Below are positions 40,513 through 42,877 of a stretch of 42,877 bases of DNA, one piece after another. The translations under genes and the position numbers were made by a program. Source of the DNA: Candidatus Fermentibacterota bacterium (lineage in GTDB: Bacteria; JAFGKV01); contig JAUXFG010000010.1 of NCBI GenBank assembly GCA_030620115.1, positions 1 to 42,877 of the forward strand, read 5' to 3'. Under the pieces are notes generated by a model that did no database searches, had not been told where the DNA came from, and saw only the letters and a program-made list of their open reading frames with translations. The first letter of the stretch is position 1; the number at the start of each line of letters is the position of its first letter.

Positions 40513-42438
40513 ATGGGCAAATCTATCCCGATTCAAGCTTTAATCGCCAAAAGTCAGGAGTTGGAGCGGGCGGGCGATGTCGGTGGAGCTTTCCAAAGTG
40601 CTCGAGAGGCCCTTGAACGAGCTCGATCCGAGAACGATTCTGAAATCATAGCGCCAGCATTAGTTCGGATGGCCTACGTAGAATACCGGCTTGGTCACTA
40701 CGATCAGGCGCGTGCACTGGCCAAGGAAGCACTCACTCATGCATCCACGGGCGCCCCCGTATGTGCCGACGCGTGGCTCATTCAGGGCAATTGCGCTGCC
40801 GAGACGGTCTCGTTGACCGATGCTGAAGCTTTCTATCATCGTGCCGCTGATCTCAGTCGGGAAACCGGCTATGCCCTGGTTAGAATGCGTGCTTTGCACT
40901 GCCTGGGACAGGGTGTCTACATGCCTCGAGGACAGTTCGACCTGGCACTGGCAGCCAACAATGAGGCCCTTCGTATCGTGAAAAAGGAGGATTTACACGA
41001 GTGGATATATTTCCCGTTAGTGACGCTTGCCTGGATTCACCAGCTAACAGGGAAGCCGCACATCGCTCGGAAATTCCTAAAGGAGCTCAGCCTAGCGACT
41101 AAGGAGGTGCCTGACTCGCTCCAGCGGGGCTATCACGACTTATTGATGGGTAACCTGGCCCAGGATGAAGGGGATTTGCAGGCGGCGCGGTCCTTATTCA
41201 TGCAGGCACGTTCCATCGCCGAGTCGGTGGGTGAGCCCGGGTTGAACATTGAAATTCGTTTGGCAATGAGTCGGAACGATCGATTGGAGGGGAACGCTTC
41301 CAAGGCCCGGGTTTGGGCACACGATGCCTTGTCGTTTGCCAGGCGGGTAGGGTACCGTCACCAGGAGGGCAAAGCGCTGATTGAGTTGGGACGGGCAAGC
41401 TGGATGGGTGATGACTATGTAGGAGCCGCGGCAGGCTTTCGCGCCGCCATGGACGTCTTGATCCCTCTCGAGGCAGCCTTCGATCTTGCCGCGGCGTCAT
41501 TCCTTCTTGCCGCACTTTTGGATCAGCAGCAAATGAAAAATGCCGGCGCCGCGTGGAAAGAGACAGCCAATCTCATAGTGAACGCAGGCTTCGCTTTCCT
41601 GCTTGAACGGGAGCGGGCTCTTGCCTTCCCGCTGGTCGCCAAGTATTTGAATGATGATGATCCAGACCTGGCCATGATCTCTTCCGGGCTCCTTGAGCGT
41701 CTATCTCGAGTGTCTCCACCGCCGTTGTTCATCCACGCACTGGGCACGTTCGAAGTGAGGCAGGGCACGCTCGAAATCTCAGATCATGCTTGGCGTCAAC
41801 GCCGAGCCGGGGAGCTGTTCCGCTTGCTTCTGGTCAGTCCAGGGCGGTCTCTACTCCGCGATCAGATCGTGGAAGCCTTGTGGCCGGAAAAATCTCCCTC
41901 TTCGACCCGGGCCCTGCTCTACCAAGCAACATCAGCACTTCGGCGCGCCTTGGAGCCGGACCTGCCTGGGAAGTTTCCATCCCGCTACATTGCGTTCGAT
42001 GAAGGGCGTGTTACTCTAAACTTGCCTCACGGCTCGCGAGTAGATTTTGAGGAGTTCGAAAAACATGCCAAAGACGGCGAGTGGGAGGCGTCTCTTGCTC
42101 TCTATCTCGGTGAGCTTTACCCCGGCGATCGCTATGCAGGTTGGGCTGCAGTGCCCTGCGAGCGACTGGCTCAGCTTGCCGTTCGCGCTCTGGTCAATGT
42201 AGCCCGGAACCGGCTCGAGGCCGGCCACGCAGATTCAGCGCTGGACGCCTGCCGGCGCGCCATAGCCCAGGAACCCTGGCACGAGCACGCCGTACTGCTG
42301 GGTATGCAGGCCATGATGGCACTGAACGATCGAACCGGAGCAATCCGTCTCTACCAGGATCTGAAACGCCACTTGCGAGATGAGCTCGATACCGAGCCCG
42401 AGGAAACACTGCGCCTTTTCCATCAGTCTTTGCTCTAA
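40513..42438 (+). CDS. SARP/BTAD-domain transcriptional regulator with N-terminal TPR region
   Basis: 641 residues from ATG 40513 (GAGGTGG about 7 nt upstream; GTG at 40495 is in frame). Residues about 10-385 are TPR-like helices (for example HYDQARALAKEALTHA, GDLQAARSLFMQARSIAE). Then comes an OmpR-type winged helix starting at FIHALGTFEVRQG, with the recognition region LLRDQIVEALWPEKSPSSTRALLYQATSALRRAL. A BTAD domain closes the protein (DALACRRAI-type repeat DSALDACRRAIAQEPWHEHA, LYQDLKRHLRDELDTEPEE). Classical SARPs have the DNA-binding part first; here it is C-terminal. It probably activates the flanking small-protein genes and the inhibitor-protease operon via the 11-bp repeats seen there. 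Confidence 0.92.
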   Translation: MGKSIPIQALIAKSQELERAGDVGGAFQSAREALERARSENDSEIIAPALVRMAYVEYRLGHYDQARALAKEALTHASTGAPVCADAWLIQGNCAAETVSLTDAEAFYHRAADLSRETGYALVRMRALHCLGQGVYMPRGQFDLALAANNEALRIVKKEDLHEWIYFPLVTLAWIHQLTGKPHIARKFLKELSLATKEVPDSLQRGYHDLLMGNLAQDEGDLQAARSLFMQARSIAESVGEPGLNIEIRLAMSRNDRLEGNASKARVWAHDALSFARRVGYRHQEGKALIELGRASWMGDDYVGAAAGFRAAMDVLIPLEAAFDLAAASFLLAALLDQQQMKNAGAAWKETANLIVNAGFAFLLERERALAFPLVAKYLNDDDPDLAMISSGLLERLSRVSPPPLFIHALGTFEVRQGTLEISDHAWRQRRAGELFRLLLVSPGRSLLRDQIVEALWPEKSPSSTRALLYQATSALRRALEPDLPGKFPSRYIAFDEGRVTLNLPHGSRVDFEEFEKHAKDGEWEASLALYLGELYPGDRYAGWAAVPCERLAQLAVRALVNVARNRLEAGHADSALDACRRAIAQEPWHEHAVLLGMQAMMALNDRTGAIRLYQDLKRHLRDELDTEPEETLRLFHQSLL

Positions 42439-42514
42439 ACCGCGGTTCAAACCGGGCTCACAGGGTCAAACACTCGTCATTCCAATCTATCCTCTATTCT
42501 CCGTCCTCCGACTC

Positions 42515-42548
42515 CCGTCAGTCCCCCGTCAGTTCTTGGAGCTATGAT
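42515..42548 (+). promoter_or_regulatory. SARP-type operator/promoter candidate, copy B
   Basis: Heptamers CCGTCAG at 42515-42521 and 42526-42532 are identical and spaced by 11 bp. Ten bases later is TATGAT (42543-42548). Geometry equals copy A at 36794 in every interval. It precedes the small gene at 42601, giving a leader of about 45 nt. Confidence 0.6.
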
Positions 42549-42600
42549 GTATCTGGAATCAGCGGCTCGTTATGGCAAGAACGTACGGTTCGGAGGGAAG

Positions 42601-42831
42601 ATGCGGATGACCAGGGCTTTTGTACTTAGGCTTTTCGTGGATTCAAAAAAGCCGCAAGACTTGCGCGGCACTGCCCGGAGCGTGACCGAAGACGAGGAGC
42701 AGTCATTTGTAGACGGTCAGTCGCTGTTGGCTCTGCTGGAACGGATGATTCGCCCGTTCGTTGAGACCGGAGAAACAGACAATCCAGCTCAGACCCCCAC
42801 CTCTGAGTGTTATCGGGAGCGAGCCGAATAG
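42601..42831 (+). CDS. Small conserved protein, copy B
   Basis: 76 residues from ATG 42601, which has GGAGGG 3 nt upstream; an ATG at 42544 lies inside the -10-like box and is rejected. The protein has no signal peptide or membrane segment. Its core (LRGTARSVTEDEEQSFVDG, QSLLALLERM) matches the copy at 36826, and the ends are Thr/Glu/Pro-rich. It follows the SARP-like gene by 162 nt. Function unknown; the shared operator suggests it is a co-regulated partner of the protease system. Confidence 0.68.
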   Translation: MRMTRAFVLRLFVDSKKPQDLRGTARSVTEDEEQSFVDGQSLLALLERMIRPFVETGETDNPAQTPTSECYRERAE

Positions 42832-42877
42832 TCGATGATTGGTGAAGCTACGTCTTTGGCGCCCACGCGCGTCACTG

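Noticed and set aside
42544-42600. Upstream start for the small protein copy B at 42544
   Set aside because: That ATG lies inside the -10-like TATGAT box and has no ribosome site, whereas 42601 has GGAGGG just before it.

Overview
The window looks like a chromosomal segment of an uncultured, anaerobic, Gram-negative-type bacterium, plausibly from the FCB side of the tree (Eisenbacteria, Krumholzibacteriota, WOR-3 and similar lineages). The lineage is an inference. It rests on Mla lipid-transport genes, a DnaK with the Gram-negative-type insert, two secreted proteins ending in Por/T9SS-like C-terminal sorting domains, flavin-dependent thymidylate synthase, and many short dispersed palindromic repeats of the kind seen in such genomes. 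No rRNA, tRNA, CRISPR array, transposase or phage gene was seen.

Layout. 1-1729 (+): end of an mlaE-mlaF-mlaD lipid ABC transporter; the ATPase has lost several catalytic residues. 2087-6782 (-): a tight operon of a divergent IlvD/Edd-like dehydratase without Fe-S cysteines, tsaD, a tsaC-type gene, rpiB and nrdR. 7059-8984 (-): dnaK alone. 9455-15224 (+): envelope or surface-polymer genes (polytopic membrane protein, methyltransferase, B12-type radical SAM enzyme, methyltransferase-glycosyltransferase fusion). 15179-17473 (-): a DUF401-like permease fused to a beta-propeller. 17861-21583 (-): an overlapping operon of GT-C glycosyltransferase, LPG-synthase-type membrane protein, SGNH hydrolase and PaaI-like thioesterase.

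21910-27880 (-) is the most unusual block. A tungsten aldehyde oxidoreductase (AOR) is cut in two between its pterin-binding first domain and its catalytic C-terminal domains. The first half is fused to a NuoE-like [2Fe-2S] domain. The second is fused to a HoxU/NuoG-like multi-cluster ferredoxin. A HydB/NuoF-like flavoprotein gene sits between them, and ThiF-like and ThiS/MoaD-like genes follow. Together they suggest an NAD(H)-coupled, possibly electron-bifurcating aldehyde oxidoreductase.

28149-30123 (-): radical SAM enzyme plus glycosyltransferase. 30336-31184 (+): mutM. 31402-32748 (-): a double-domain ThyX whose active-site motif is divided between the two domains. 32820-34514 (-): a secreted protein with a sorting domain. 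35172-36278 (+): a TPR lipoprotein candidate.

36794-42831 (+) looks like a regulated secreted-protease island. It holds a small conserved protein, a chagasin-type cysteine-protease inhibitor, a papain-type protease with a sorting domain, a strong terminator, a SARP/BTAD-type regulator with its own near-consensus promoter, and a second copy of the small protein. Both small-protein copies are preceded by the same arrangement of two heptamers with an 11-bp period, ten bases from a -10-like box. That geometry is expected of a SARP operator.

Intergenic regions carry at least seven copies of one dispersed repeat (core CCCGGACTTCTCACCGG) plus several other palindromes. Functions come from motif recognition by eye; no database search was run.
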